Positions 36,720 through 47,903 are shown, numbered from the stretch's first letter. The stretch is 64,000 nt of DNA from Companilactobacillus halodurans (GCF_009600985.1 NZ_VDFP01000001.1:124001-188000); one strand, 5' to 3'. Notes: generated by a model not told the origin, from the letters alone. Translations and numbers: made by a program.

Positions 36720-37823
36720 TTACTTCGACTCCTTTGCTTCAAATTTATCGATTTCTTTCTTCATTTCTGGAGTTGGAATTTCAAAAGTACGTTTCAACAT
36801 ATCAGAAACTTTATCAGCAGGAGCGGCATCTGCTTCTTTAATTGCTTCTTTAAATGATGCTTTATATTCATCGACTAATTTATCTTCTTGATCCTCTGAC
36901 CAAAGTCCTTTATCTTCAAGAACTTTTCTCAAACGAATCAATGGATCTTTGTCGAACCAAGGTTGTTCTTCTTCCTTAGTTCTGTAACGTTTAGGATCAT
37001 CACCCGCACTTGAGTGAGCACCAAAACGATATGTTAAAGTTTCAATCAAAACTGGTCCATTGCCAGCTACCATATAATCACGAGCAGCTTTAGCAACAGA
37101 ATAACAAGCTAAAATATCCATTCCGTCTACTTGAATACTAGGAATTCCTGCAGCTACAGCCTTTTGGGCTAATGTAGGAGCAGCAGTTTGCTTAGCACGA
37201 GGAGTTGAAATGGCAAAGCCATTATCTTGAACGATAAAGAGAACTGGTGCTTGATAAGCTCCGGCAAAGTTCATACCTTCATAACTATCACCTTGAGAAG
37301 TACCACCATCACCTGTATAAGTGAATGCAATCGTATCTTCTTCTTTATTCTTCTTAATTCCAAGTCCAACACCAGCAGCTTCAACGTATGCAGCACCGAT
37401 AATAATTTGAGGCATCATTGAACGTGCCTTAAATTCATTTCCAAGCACATGACCACGTGACCAAAGATAAGCTTCAGTAACAGTTGCTCCATGTTGAATC
37501 AATTGTGGGACATCACGATAAGCTGGTAATAAATAATCTTGCTTCTTCATTGCTAGAACAGTTCCCATCTCGGAAGCTTCTTCACCTTCAGTCGGAGCAT
37601 AAAATCCCATGCGACCTTGACGTGAGAAGTTCATTGTCTGTTCATGTAGTGCACGTTCCCATACCATCTTTTTCATAAATTCAACTAAATCATCATCAGA
37701 AAAAGAATCAAAGACTTCTTGATCTGTAATTTCAGCATTTTCATTTAAAACTTGAATGGGTTTTGAAACATTTGATAAATTATTTTTAATTGCCTCAAAA
37801 TCAACAATTGGTTTACTTGCCAT
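36720..37823 (-). CDS. pdhA: pyruvate dehydrogenase E1 component, alpha subunit
   Basis: Binds thiamine diphosphate and decarboxylates pyruvate. The 367-residue protein has the thiamine-binding signature from GDGGTSQGD to VQDNGFA (about residues 174-205). I use the ATG at 37823, placed behind AAGGA; an ATG 18 bases upstream is possible but its own ribosome-binding site is poor. First gene of pdhABCD, behind a promoter with a cre-like site. Confidence 0.95.
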   Translation of the reverse strand: MASKPIVDFEAIKNNLSNVSKPIQVLNENAEITDQEVFDSFSDDDLVEFMKKMVWERALHEQTMNFSRQGRMGFYAPTEGEEASEMGTVLAMKKQDYLLPAYRDVPQLIQHGATVTEAYLWSRGHVLGNEFKARSMMPQIIIGAAYVEAAGVGLGIKKNKEEDTIAFTYTGDGGTSQGDSYEGMNFAGAYQAPVLFIVQDNGFAISTPRAKQTAAPTLAQKAVAAGIPSIQVDGMDILACYSVAKAARDYMVAGNGPVLIETLTYRFGAHSSAGDDPKRYRTKEEEQPWFDKDPLIRLRKVLEDKGLWSEDQEDKLVDEYKASFKEAIKEADAAPADKVSDMLKRTFEIPTPEMKKEIDKFEAKESK

Positions 37824-37866
37824 TCTCCACAGTCCTTTCATAAAAAACTCAATCCCTTGTGAAACT

Positions 37867-37907
37867 TGTAAGGGCTTTCATATATTTTTAGTTTAACATT
37901 GATCCAA
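37867..37907 (-). promoter_or_regulatory. pdh promoter overlapped by a cre-like CcpA site
   Basis: On the minus strand TTGGAT (complement of 37902-37907), a 17-base spacer and TATATG (complement of 37879-37884) are followed at once by TGAAAGCCCTTACA (complement of 37867-37880). That sequence matches the cre consensus TGWAANCGNTNWCA except at one central position. CcpA bound here would block initiation, implying catabolite repression of pdh. Confidence 0.65.
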
Positions 37908-37952
37908 CAAAAAACAAGAGGTTCCGGCTTTTCGGAAACAACTTTTTTTAGT
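37908..37952 (-). terminator. terminator after the D-2-hydroxyacid dehydrogenase gene
   Basis: On the minus strand an imperfect hairpin (AAG-G-TTCC with GGAA-C-CTT, internal mismatches) is followed by GTTTTTTG. It also borders the pdh promoter -35 box. Confidence 0.55.
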
Positions 37953-37974
37953 CTAAATATTGTGAAAAATATAA

Positions 37975-38976
37975 CTATTTCTCTAAATTAATTTCATTTT
38001 CAGATTTGCCATTTTTAATTTCATCAACCATCGAATTCAATGAAATAGTAGCCATATTCTTAACCGCTTTCGTTGTGTAAAAAGCAATATGTGGTGTCAA
38101 AATGAATTTTGGACTTTTAACTACTTTTTCAAGTAATTTATCATCTAATTCTTGACCATTTAAATCATTGTTGAAGACTCCAACTTCGTTTTCATAGACA
38201 TCTAAAACGGCACCATAAAGCTTTCCATCAACAACGGCATCGTACAAATCTTCAGTATTGATCAAATCTCCACGAGCAGTATTAACCACAATCGCATTAT
38301 CTTTCATTTCCGAAATTGAGTCTTTGTTAATCAAAGTGTGACCCTTACCAAGGCTTGGAATATGCAATGTTACGACATCTGATTTCTTGAGAAGTTCATC
38401 TAGACTGTCCACATACAAGCCTTGTTTTTCAATTTCAGGATTGTGAAATTTGTCATAAGCAATGATTTTTGCACCAAATCCTTGATAAATTTTCATGGCT
38501 GCACGACCGATACGACCAGTTCCTGCTACACCAACTGTCAATTGATTCAATTCGCGACCGATATCAGGTGCCCATGTAAAGTCGTGATCATCGACTTTTC
38601 TAATCATATGCTTTAAATTGCGTAAAAGAGCCATCAAACCAGTTACTGAATATTCAGCTATTGCCTCTGGTGAATAACTTGGTACATTAGTTAAACGAAT
38701 TTGATTCTTCTTTAGAGCTTCAAAAGGAACATTATCGACACCGACATTTCGAAGTGAAAGTACATGAATCCCGAACTCATTCATCGTGTCAAAGATTTTT
38801 TCATCATAAGGTAGTTGTTGATAAGCTACGATTCCATCAAAACCTTTGGCCATTTGAACTGTTTCTGGGGTCAAAAGATCTGTCACAATCTTGACCTCAA
38901 TTCCATTTTCTTTAGACCATTCTTCAATATATGGCTTCTCATCTGACCGAACGCCATAATCAATTAACTTCATCAT
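37975..38976 (-). CDS. D-2-hydroxyacid dehydrogenase (D-lactate dehydrogenase-like)
   Basis: An NAD-dependent enzyme that reduces 2-oxoacids such as pyruvate to the D-hydroxyacid. The 333-residue protein has the NAD-binding GTGRIGRAA motif and the catalytic triad of the family: Arg in NTARGDLI, Glu in DVYENEVGVFNND, and His in TPHIAFYT. Similarity to Lactobacillus D-LDH is evident along the whole length (SLRNVGVDN, VPSYSPEAIAE). Whether pyruvate or a branched oxoacid is the main substrate is not settled by sequence. AGCGGAGG lies upstream of the start. Confidence 0.92.
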   Translation of the reverse strand: MMKLIDYGVRSDEKPYIEEWSKENGIEVKIVTDLLTPETVQMAKGFDGIVAYQQLPYDEKIFDTMNEFGIHVLSLRNVGVDNVPFEALKKNQIRLTNVPSYSPEAIAEYSVTGLMALLRNLKHMIRKVDDHDFTWAPDIGRELNQLTVGVAGTGRIGRAAMKIYQGFGAKIIAYDKFHNPEIEKQGLYVDSLDELLKKSDVVTLHIPSLGKGHTLINKDSISEMKDNAIVVNTARGDLINTEDLYDAVVDGKLYGAVLDVYENEVGVFNNDLNGQELDDKLLEKVVKSPKFILTPHIAFYTTKAVKNMATISLNSMVDEIKNGKSENEINLEK

Positions 38977-39220
38977 AAAAGACCTCCGCTGTTATATTTT
39001 ATGTAACCCTATTGAAATCGGTAACATATACAACTAATATTTTATCATTCTCAAGTTTAATATCCCAAGGATATCTGTCGATAATCTCATCGAAATGAAT
39101 GGTAACGTTTTCTTTAATTAAAATGGTAAAAAGTTTTTCAATTACTTCTATTTTTAGAGAAAAATAATCTATAATGAATATACTAAGGTATTTTGTACAA
39201 TTAAACATTTGGAGGAAACT

Positions 39221-39781
39221 ATGTATTTTATGAAAGATATCGTCCGTGATGGCGATCCTGTTTTAAGAAAAGTTGGAACCAAAGTTAAATTTCCACTAAG
39301 TGAAGACGACAAGAATTTAGCTGCCAATATGATGGAGTATCTCGTTAAGAGTCAAGATGAAGAATATGCTGAAAAACATCAATTAAGAGCTGGCGTCGGT
39401 TTAGCTGCACCTCAAGTTGGAGTTTCCGAAATGATGGCTTCTGTTCTCGTACCAAACGATGACGAACCTGACAAGCCACTCCTAAAAATCACTTTGATCA
39501 ATCCAGTAATCGTTAGAAATTCAGTTCAACGTGCTGCTTTGTCTGAAGGTGAAGGCTGTTTATCAGTTGATAAAGATGTTCCTGGATTCGTTCCCAGAGC
39601 TGACCGTATTACTATTAAATATGATGATTTTGAAGGAAACTCACAAACGCTTCGCGTTAAGGGCTACCCCGCTATCGTTTGCCAACACGAAATCGACCAC
39701 TTAAATGGCCACTTATACTACGATAAGATCGATAAGAAAGAACCATTTGAACTAGACCCAAGTACCGTCGTTATTTCTTAA
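39221..39781 (+). CDS. def: peptide deformylase
   Basis: Removes the formyl group from nascent proteins. The 186-residue protein has the three metal-binding motifs GVGLAAPQVG, EGCLSV and QHEIDHLNG, in the long type II form found in Gram-positive bacteria. The ATG at 39221 follows GGAGG by five bases, so an in-frame TTG inside that site is rejected. A TATAAT box lies at 39170-39175. Confidence 0.97.
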   Translation: MYFMKDIVRDGDPVLRKVGTKVKFPLSEDDKNLAANMMEYLVKSQDEEYAEKHQLRAGVGLAAPQVGVSEMMASVLVPNDDEPDKPLLKITLINPVIVRNSVQRAALSEGEGCLSVDKDVPGFVPRADRITIKYDDFEGNSQTLRVKGYPAIVCQHEIDHLNGHLYYDKIDKKEPFELDPSTVVIS

Positions 39782-39917
39782 TTAAGTCCCTAAGTATACT
39801 TACCATTTCTATTATGGTAGAATTGTGCTATCTATTGATTAACGCACAAATGGACTGGAAAAAAACGTCAAATGAAACTGACCTGTTTCATTTAATTCGA
39901 TTAAAGGAGAAATTATA

Positions 39918-40130
39918 TTGATTTATAAAGTTTTATATCAAACAAGTGAAATAGATAACCCCCGTCGTGAATTTACACATTCACTCTATATGGACGCAGC
40001 TTCAAGCATCGAAGTTCGTCAAGCAGTCGAGGATAACACCGACTACGAAATTGAATTCATTCAGGAGCTCGACGAAAAACATCTCGAGTACGAAAAAAAG
40101 AATCCTGACTTTAAATTGACGGAGTTTTAA
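39918..40130 (+). CDS. rpoY: DNA-directed RNA polymerase epsilon subunit
   Basis: A small accessory subunit of RNA polymerase in Firmicutes. The 70-residue acidic protein starts at TTG (39918), eight bases after AAAGGAG; no ATG is available in this frame. The sequence MIYKVLYQTSEID and the C-terminal NPDFKLTEF match the family. It ends three bases before rnjA, the conserved rpoY-rnjA arrangement. A promoter region with a TACCAT/ATGGTA palindrome lies upstream at about 39801-39820. Confidence 0.9.
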   Translation: MIYKVLYQTSEIDNPRREFTHSLYMDAASSIEVRQAVEDNTDYEIEFIQELDEKHLEYEKKNPDFKLTEF

Positions 40131-40133
40131 TTA

Positions 40134-41825
40134 ATGTCCTTTAAAGTAAAAAATAATGAAGTTGCCGTTTTCGCCATCGGGGGCCTTGGCGAAATCGGTA
40201 AAAATATGTATGGAGTTCAATATCAAGATGAACTAATTGTCATCGATGCCGGAATTAAGTTTCCTGAAGATGAACTCCTCGGAATTGACTACGTCATTTC
40301 TGATTATAGCTACTTAGTAGAAAACAAAGATAAGATCAAGGGATTGTTCATTACCCATGGTCACGAAGATCACATTGGTGGTATTCCTTATCTTCTAAAA
40401 CAGCTTCCAAATATACCTGTCTATGCCGGTCCATTAGCTTGTGCATTAATTAAAGGTAAATTGGAAGAACATGGTTTACTAAGAACTACTGAATTACATG
40501 TTCTACATGAAGACGATGTGATTAAGTTCCCTAAGACAAGTGTTTCATTCTTTAGAACTACTCACTCAATTCCTGATACTTTGGGAATTGCAGTTCACAC
40601 TCCTCAAGGAATCATCGTTGAAACAGGAGATTTCAAATTCGATTTGACTCCTGTTGCAGGTTTGCCATCACCTAACCTTCAAAAAATGGCTGCCTTAGGT
40701 CAAAAAGGTGTTTTATGTTTACTATCTGATAGTACAAATGCGGAAATTCCAACTTTTTCTAAATCAGAACGTTCAGTTGGTTTAACGATTCACCAAATAT
40801 TTGAAACTATTAGCGGCAGAATCATTTTTGCTACTTTCGCTTCAAATATTTATCGTATTTCGCAAGCTGTTGATGCAGCAATTCAACAAGGTCGTAAAAT
40901 TGCTGTCTTTGGTCGAAGCATGGAACAAGCAATTGAAAATGGTCGTGAACTAGGCTATTTGAATATCACTGATGATATGTTGATTGATCCTCATGCTTTG
41001 AATAAGACGCCCGCAAGCGAAACTTTGATTCTTTGTACTGGTTCACAAGGTGAACCCTTAGCTGCCTTGAGTCGAATTGCTAACGGAACTCACAGACAAA
41101 TCACAATTCAACCAGGAGATACCGTTATTTTCTCAAGTAACCCTATTCCTGGTAACACGATCAGTGTTAACCACTTGATCAACCAACTTTCAGAAGCTGG
41201 AGCTGAAGTTATTCACGGTAAAGTTAATAACATCCACGCTTCTGGACATGGTGGTCAAGAGGAACAAGAATTGATGCTTCGTTTGATGAAACCTAAGTTC
41301 TTCATGCCAATTCACGGTGAATACAGAATGTTAAAGATTCATACTGAATTAGCAGAGCTTTGCGATGTACCTCAAGACCACTCTTTCCTTTTGGAAAACG
41401 GTGATGTCTTGGCACTAACAAAGGATAGCGCGCATGTTGCTGGTCACTTCCCTGCTGGAGATGTTTACGTCGATGGTAAGGGTGTTGGTGATATTGGGAA
41501 TGTTGTTATCCACGATCGCCAAGTTCTTTCAGAAGAAGGAATGGTCGTCGTTGTTGCAACAATTGATTATCAAAAACACATCGTTTTAGCCGGTCCTGAT
41601 ATCCTTTCTCGTGGTTTCGTCTATATGCGTGAATCAGGTGAATTGATCAATCATGCTCAAAAACGTGTCTTCCACTTAATCAAGAATGCTTTTGATGACG
41701 AAGATACAAAAGTCACTGAAGCCGTCTTAAAACGTGTCATTATTGAAGGATTGCAAGAATTCTTGTACAAACGTACAGCTAGAAACCCTGTGATTTTACC
41801 AATGCTAATTGGAACTTCAATTTAA
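40134..41825 (+). CDS. rnjA: ribonuclease J1
   Basis: The catalytically active J-type ribonuclease, with 5'-to-3' exonuclease and endonuclease activities, for mRNA decay and 16S rRNA maturation. The 563-residue protein has the complete metal motif [10 protein letters not shown] (His75, His77, Asp79, His80), a beta-CASP region and a C-terminal domain. It is co-transcribed with rpoY and followed by a terminator. It pairs with the J2 subunit encoded about 20 kb away in this window. Confidence 0.97.
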   Translation: MSFKVKNNEVAVFAIGGLGEIGKNMYGVQYQDELIVIDAGIKFPEDELLGIDYVISDYSYLVENKDKIKGLFITHGHEDHIGGIPYLLKQLPNIPVYAGPLACALIKGKLEEHGLLRTTELHVLHEDDVIKFPKTSVSFFRTTHSIPDTLGIAVHTPQGIIVETGDFKFDLTPVAGLPSPNLQKMAALGQKGVLCLLSDSTNAEIPTFSKSERSVGLTIHQIFETISGRIIFATFASNIYRISQAVDAAIQQGRKIAVFGRSMEQAIENGRELGYLNITDDMLIDPHALNKTPASETLILCTGSQGEPLAALSRIANGTHRQITIQPGDTVIFSSNPIPGNTISVNHLINQLSEAGAEVIHGKVNNIHASGHGGQEEQELMLRLMKPKFFMPIHGEYRMLKIHTELAELCDVPQDHSFLLENGDVLALTKDSAHVAGHFPAGDVYVDGKGVGDIGNVVIHDRQVLSEEGMVVVVATIDYQKHIVLAGPDILSRGFVYMRESGELINHAQKRVFHLIKNAFDDEDTKVTEAVLKRVIIEGLQEFLYKRTARNPVILPMLIGTSI

Positions 41826-41850
41826 AAAGTAATTTATAGAAATTCAATCT

Positions 41851-41879
41851 AAAGTAGATCAATTGATCTACTTTTTTTA
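41851..41879 (+). terminator. rnjA terminator
   Basis: The palindrome AGTAGATCAATTGATCTACT is followed by a run of seven T. Confidence 0.85.
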
Positions 41880-41898
41880 TTTAAAGGGTAGCAAGCAA

Positions 41899-42843
41899 AT
41901 GGAAAAAGAAAAAATCGAGATAATTTTAAATCATTATGCCGGCAATGGTCTTGCTCAAAAAGCCAGTGATAAGGTGACAAATTTTTTAGCCAAAAATAAA
42001 ATCCCTTATGAGATTCACGCGACAAAAAAAGATGGCGATGCAATTCGGATTGCTAAAGAAATAGCCAATTTAAATCTCAAAAGGACAAAATTAGTCGTTA
42101 TCGGTGGCGATGGCACGCTGAATCAAGCCCTTAATGGCGTTAAATCATCAGATTATCCTAATACGCCTTTAGGTTATATTCCTGGAGGTTCTGGAAATGA
42201 CTTCTGTCGTGGTATTCAATTAAAAATCAAAAATCCCGTTATACTGATTCAAGCAATTCTTTCCATGAAACAGCCACGGATGATCGATGTTGGAAAAGCA
42301 GTTAATGAAATGGGAACTCATTACTTCATCAATAATATCGGCATTGGTTTTGATGCCAGTACAGTCTATTACACCAATCACTCCGAGCGTAAAGAATTTC
42401 TCAATAGCTTGCATCTGGGAACTTTGTCATACTTCACGAATCTTTTAAAAGTAATCAAGAGACAAAAAGCTTTTAAATTAGATGTCGATGAACAACAAAA
42501 AAAGCATTTTGACAATGCTTATATTGTTGTTGCTACCAATCATCCCTATTTTGGCGGTGGCTTTGCCATCGATCCTAGTGCCACGCCTTTTAATCACAAA
42601 CTAAACTTAGTCGTTGTTAAAAAAATTACCGGCATGACATTTGTAAAATTATTTACTAAATTGCTAACGAATGGCTCACATTTGCAAGATAAAAATGTTT
42701 GGCATATTGAATCAACTAATTTTCGCTTACAAAATCATCCTCAACAGCATGGACAAATGGATGGTGAAGAATTAGGTCAACATGACTTTGATTTTGACTT
42801 TTCCATCAATCAACATCAATTCTGGCTACCTGTAAAAAATTAA
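41899..42843 (+). CDS. diacylglycerol kinase family lipid kinase (DagK-like)
   Basis: Phosphorylates diacylglycerol or a related lipid, for example to recycle diacylglycerol released during lipoteichoic acid synthesis. The 314-residue protein has the catalytic-domain motifs GGDGTLNQALNG (nucleotide binding) and GSGNDFCRG, and a second all-beta domain. I use the ATG at 41899, after AAAGGG; a longer frame starting in the terminator stem is rejected. It is a single-gene unit. Substrate specificity is inferred from family only. Confidence 0.88.
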   Translation: MEKEKIEIILNHYAGNGLAQKASDKVTNFLAKNKIPYEIHATKKDGDAIRIAKEIANLNLKRTKLVVIGGDGTLNQALNGVKSSDYPNTPLGYIPGGSGNDFCRGIQLKIKNPVILIQAILSMKQPRMIDVGKAVNEMGTHYFINNIGIGFDASTVYYTNHSERKEFLNSLHLGTLSYFTNLLKVIKRQKAFKLDVDEQQKKHFDNAYIVVATNHPYFGGGFAIDPSATPFNHKLNLVVVKKITGMTFVKLFTKLLTNGSHLQDKNVWHIESTNFRLQNHPQQHGQMDGEELGQHDFDFDFSINQHQFWLPVKN

Positions 42844-42850
42844 AGACACC

Positions 42851-42894
42851 AAAAAGAGATAGAATTCCAATTTCTGGAAATCCTATCTCTTTTT
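42851..42894. terminator. bidirectional terminator between dagK-like gene and recD2
   Basis: Arms AAAAGAGATAG..TTCC and GGAA..CTATCTCTTTT pair around an AATTTCT loop with T runs on both strands. Confidence 0.85.
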
Positions 42895-45282
42895 TTACTT
42901 ATTTTGAATTGTTAAAAAATCGCTTGGTTTAGTATCTCCCATGCCAATCATAGGATCAATTGAATTATTCATGACCATATCAAGCGTCAGGCGATAATCC
43001 TTGGGCTTTGTTTCTTCCTCAACCTGTGCTTCTTTTGATTTTGGTTGCTTAATCTTAAATGTTACAAAGATTCTTTCCTTAAGAGTCGTTTTCCGATCGC
43101 TTGATTGATCTCTAATCGAACGTTCAAAAGCACTTCTGTCTCCTACCATAATCAAGAGTCGTTTTGCTCTTGTAACGGCGGTATAAAGTAAATTCCGACG
43201 CAGCATGCGTGACTCTTCATTAACTAATGGCAGGATAACCATTTCAAATTCTGAACCTTGAGATTTATGTATCGAAGTACAATAAGCCAAAGTAATATTG
43301 ATCCAATCTTTACGATCCAAAGTGACTTCATTGCCATCAAAATCAATAATCAGCTTATCCACTTTATCAGTATTTTCCTTAGCTAACAAAATCCCAATAA
43401 TCTTGCCAATTTCACCATTAAAAACATTATCTTCCGGCGAATTGACTAAATAAACGACTTTATCGTTGATACGATATTTGGTATTACCCATCGAAACCTC
43501 TTTACGTTTAGGTTTCATCGGATTAAGCACGTTTTGAATGACAAAATTCAAATTGTCGATTCCTGCTTGCCCACGATACATCGGAGCTAACACTTGGACA
43601 TCTTCAATATCAAAGCCACGTTCATTTGATTTACTGATTATTTGTGACAAAACATTGGGAACATCTCGACTGGTACAGCCAATAAAACTTCGATCAGATC
43701 TATTTTCAAAAATACCATCGACAATCACGCCTTCATTGATATCATGGGCCAACTGAATAATGGTCGAATCTTCATCTTGACGATGAATATTTTTTAAAAT
43801 CGTCGTTGGAAAAGCTTGGCTGTTGATCAAATCGGAAAAGACTTGACCTGGACCAACTGATGGCAACTGATCTTGATCCCCTACTAAAACGACTTGCGTT
43901 CCTGGTTGAACGGCTTCAATCAATAATTTAAACAATTTCGTATCGACCATCGACATTTCATCGATTATCAGCAACTTGCAATCCAAACTAGGTTCAGCAA
44001 ACTCATCATCTTCAGTTCCAGTTAATCCTAGAAGCCTGTGAATCGTTTTTGCGGGCAATCCGGTAGATTCACCCATATGTTTTGCTGCACGTCCTGTAGG
44101 AGCTGCTAGAGCAATTGCATAATCATCTGAAGCTGGATCTAAAGTTTCATCATTTAATTTTCCATAGGCAGCCACAATGGCATTGATAATCGTTGTTTTC
44201 CCGGTTCCCGGACCACCAGTTAATAGAAAAATCGGATGGGTCAATGATTGTTCAATGGCTTTTTGTTGTGAAGCGTCATATTCAACGTCAAAGTCTTTTT
44301 CAATTTTCTTTAATTCTTTTTTTAAAGCATGTTTCGTCCACGAAACGCCTTTGAAAGTATCGGTAATCATCTTGAGCGATTGAGAAATTGACCATTCACT
44401 GTCGGACAAATCTTTTTGATAAACATTGCCATCTTCGACTAATAGGACTCCATCTTTAACCAAGTTTTTCAAGCCATCGACTAATTTCTTATCTAAATCT
44501 GGCGTTGAACTAGTCCTTAACACGCCACTAACGCGACGAATCAATTCATTTCCATCGACGTAAGTATCGCCAGTTTCATTGATTAAAGAACTGACCATCT
44601 GAATCATAGCTCCCTTGATTCTGCGAGGATCATCGCCGGTGATTCCCAAACGTTTGGCCAATTCGTCAGCTCGTTTGAACCCGACTCCCTTAACGTCTAT
44701 GACTAATTGGTAAGGATCGTCATTGATTTTCTCCATCGTTTGAACGCCATATTTTTGATAGATTCGTGCACTTAAGGTTGGACCAAAGCCAAAATTATTC
44801 AATTGGTAAAGAGCCTGTTCAGTTTGATGGTTACTTGATATCTGTTCAACAATTTGTTGAGTCTTATCTTCACCTAATTTCAAAAAATCCAAAGCATGAG
44901 GATCTTTGATAATTTTATCGATAGCATTTTCGCCTAATTCATCAACGATTTTTTCAGCTTTTTTCTTCCCAATTCCTGGAAATTCATCACTTGAGAAAAA
45001 ATTGATCAATTCTTTACGACCACTGGGACGACTTCTCTTATAAGTCGTTGCTTGAAATTGTTTCCCATACTTAGGATGATCAACGATTTTACCCTCGAAT
45101 CGATATTCTTCTTCTTCAGAGATTTCGCCAAAACTACCTGTTACAACAATATCTTTGGCATCCCAATCAGTATTGGTCTTTTTGATTTTAATCGTAAAAA
45201 TTTTATAGAGATTTTCTGGATTTTCAAAAAAAATGGCTTTGACAGTGCCCAAGAAATAAGGTTTCTCGTTACTTTCCGTCAT
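42895..45282 (-). CDS. recD2: ATP-dependent RecD2-type DNA helicase
   Basis: A 5'-to-3' superfamily 1 helicase not associated with RecBC, involved in DNA repair and replication-fork handling. The 795-residue protein has the N-terminal OB and helix-hairpin-helix regions typical of RecD2 (for example FPGIGKKKAEKI near residue 97), Walker A GGPGTGKTT, Walker B DEMSMVD, the motif TGRAAK and the C-terminal TSIHKSQGSEF and VTRAKRLL. Overlaps the upstream TPR gene by 14 bp. Confidence 0.95.
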   Translation of the reverse strand: MTESNEKPYFLGTVKAIFFENPENLYKIFTIKIKKTNTDWDAKDIVVTGSFGEISEEEEYRFEGKIVDHPKYGKQFQATTYKRSRPSGRKELINFFSSDEFPGIGKKKAEKIVDELGENAIDKIIKDPHALDFLKLGEDKTQQIVEQISSNHQTEQALYQLNNFGFGPTLSARIYQKYGVQTMEKINDDPYQLVIDVKGVGFKRADELAKRLGITGDDPRRIKGAMIQMVSSLINETGDTYVDGNELIRRVSGVLRTSSTPDLDKKLVDGLKNLVKDGVLLVEDGNVYQKDLSDSEWSISQSLKMITDTFKGVSWTKHALKKELKKIEKDFDVEYDASQQKAIEQSLTHPIFLLTGGPGTGKTTIINAIVAAYGKLNDETLDPASDDYAIALAAPTGRAAKHMGESTGLPAKTIHRLLGLTGTEDDEFAEPSLDCKLLIIDEMSMVDTKLFKLLIEAVQPGTQVVLVGDQDQLPSVGPGQVFSDLINSQAFPTTILKNIHRQDEDSTIIQLAHDINEGVIVDGIFENRSDRSFIGCTSRDVPNVLSQIISKSNERGFDIEDVQVLAPMYRGQAGIDNLNFVIQNVLNPMKPKRKEVSMGNTKYRINDKVVYLVNSPEDNVFNGEIGKIIGILLAKENTDKVDKLIIDFDGNEVTLDRKDWINITLAYCTSIHKSQGSEFEMVILPLVNEESRMLRRNLLYTAVTRAKRLLIMVGDRSAFERSIRDQSSDRKTTLKERIFVTFKIKQPKSKEAQVEEETKPKDYRLTLDMVMNNSIDPMIGMGDTKPSDFLTIQNK

Positions 45283-45937
45283 CGCTATCTCCTTGTTGTT
45301 TAATAAATTCTTGCAAATCAGCTAATTTCTTTTCGTTCTTCAAATAATAATCCTTGTCTAAATCTTTAGCTTGATTTAAGTAATCCTGGTAATCTTCTTT
45401 AAGGTTCATGGCACACAAAGCCATATTGAAGTAGTGTTTGGCCTGTGGCTTAATTTTATTAGCTTGTTGGTAGAATCGCTTTGATTCTTCAAAATTGCCG
45501 TTAGCAAGCAATAAATCGGCTAATAACTCATTAGCTGGCAAATCCTTGGGCGCTTTTTCAGTAGCCGTTAAAGCATACATAATCGCTAATTGCCGTTTTC
45601 CCTGCTGATCTAAAGTTTTGGCCATCATAAAGTAAGCCTCAAAGGCATAATTATCATCGACTAATTTTTGAAAAATTTGGTTAGCTTTATCATATTTATC
45701 GGCAAGATAATAAACATTTCCCAAATTGTAGAGCAAGTCTTGATTATCCTTAAACATTTCTAACGAACGCGCTAATAGTTCTTCAGCTTGCTCTAAGTCA
45801 CCAGACTGAACTAAATAAGTCGATAATTGCAAGATTTCTGGCAACTGCTTCGGATTTTTATTCAGGTCGCTCACTAATAAGTGGACGGCTTTTTCCTTTT
45901 CGCCCTGCTTAAATAATTGTTCTGCTTGTTTGTTCAT
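45269..45937 (-). CDS. tetratricopeptide repeat protein
   Basis: A 222-residue protein made of about five to six TPR-type helical repeats (for example YNLGNVYYLADKYDKANQIF). It has no signal or membrane segment. The ATG at 45937 follows GAGG by six bases. It overlaps recD2 downstream and lies nine bases after the histidine phosphatase gene, so the three form one operon. It is probably a protein-protein scaffold; its partner is unknown. Confidence 0.88.
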   Translation of the reverse strand: MNKQAEQLFKQGEKEKAVHLLVSDLNKNPKQLPEILQLSTYLVQSGDLEQAEELLARSLEMFKDNQDLLYNLGNVYYLADKYDKANQIFQKLVDDNYAFEAYFMMAKTLDQQGKRQLAIMYALTATEKAPKDLPANELLADLLLANGNFEESKRFYQQANKIKPQAKHYFNMALCAMNLKEDYQDYLNQAKDLDKDYYLKNEKKLADLQEFIKQQGDSDDGK

Positions 45938-45945
45938 GTAATACC

Positions 45946-46596
45946 TCAAATTGTATCTGAACTGTCCAACTTCTTATTCAGATAACCTGTTTCATTCCAT
46001 TTTATTAATTTAAACTTACCATCATTATATTGTAAATGAGTCAAACTAGTATTTGAAAGACCGCCATCTTTTCTAATATCGGCAATATCTGTCCCTAATA
46101 ACGATTGAATCAAAGTTACCAAAGCAGCTCCGTGACTGACGATTACGACGCTTCCTGAAGCCTGATTTTCGTCAACAATTCTTTTGACAGCTCCAGTAGT
46201 TCTTTTAGCAACTTCCTCAAATGATTCTCCGCGAATTAAATCAGAATCATAATCACAAGGTTGATTTCTGAAGGCATAGATGACTCCGGGAATTTCATTT
46301 TCTAATTCGGAAAATTTTCGACCTTCCATGATACCTAAATCGAATTCACGCAAGTCATCAACAATTGACAACGGAATTTGGCGATTCATATCTTCGATTA
46401 AAGTTTCTGCTGTTACTTTTGCACGAGGCAATGGACTGGCGTACATGTGATCGATTTTCGTTTCTTGCAAACGTTTAGCTAATAAACTGATATCATTCAT
46501 ACTTTCTGACAACAAAGGCGAATCGCCATGTCCTCCTTGATACTTGCCCTCAAGATTCCATTGGGTCTTTCCATGTCTGATAAAATACAATTCCAT
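45946..46596 (-). CDS. histidine phosphatase family protein (phosphoglycerate-mutase-like)
   Basis: A 216-residue enzyme with the N-terminal FIRHGKTQWN motif carrying the phospho-His, the ASPLPRAKVTAE segment with the catalytic Arg, and VVIVSHGAA with the second His. The ATG at 46596 follows AAGGTGAG; an upstream GTG is within that site. It may act on phosphoglycerate or other phosphate esters; specificity cannot be read from sequence. First gene of the recD2 operon. A second, more divergent paralogue lies at 13048. Confidence 0.88.
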   Translation of the reverse strand: MELYFIRHGKTQWNLEGKYQGGHGDSPLLSESMNDISLLAKRLQETKIDHMYASPLPRAKVTAETLIEDMNRQIPLSIVDDLREFDLGIMEGRKFSELENEIPGVIYAFRNQPCDYDSDLIRGESFEEVAKRTTGAVKRIVDENQASGSVVIVSHGAALVTLIQSLLGTDIADIRKDGGLSNTSLTHLQYNDGKFKLIKWNETGYLNKKLDSSDTI

Positions 46597-46700
46597 TTTT
46601 TCTCTCACCTTACAAAGTTAATTACTTATAATTATGAGTTTTTTGTCTTATTTTTTCAACCTTTGACTCATCTTTACAGAAAATTAAACCTTCAGATACT

Positions 46701-46738
46701 AAAAAAGACTTTAAGTAAGTAATCCTTACTTAAAGTCC
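46701..46738 (-). terminator. mnmA terminator
   Basis: On the minus strand GGACTTTAAGTAAG pairs with CTTACTTAAAGTC and six U follow. Confidence 0.9.
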
Positions 46739-46769
46739 CTGTTGAATTTAGTTTAGTTATTTTATTTCA

Positions 46770-47903
<1,134 letters not shown>

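Noticed and set aside
39870..39900. TGAAAC/GTTTCA hairpin upstream of rpoY as a def terminator
   Set aside because: Six-base stem with no T run after it.
21425..42894. Similar sequence around 21430 and 42860 as a dispersed repeat
   Set aside because: Both are independent terminator hairpins that share only AGAGAT and TTTCTGGAA; no longer similarity is visible.
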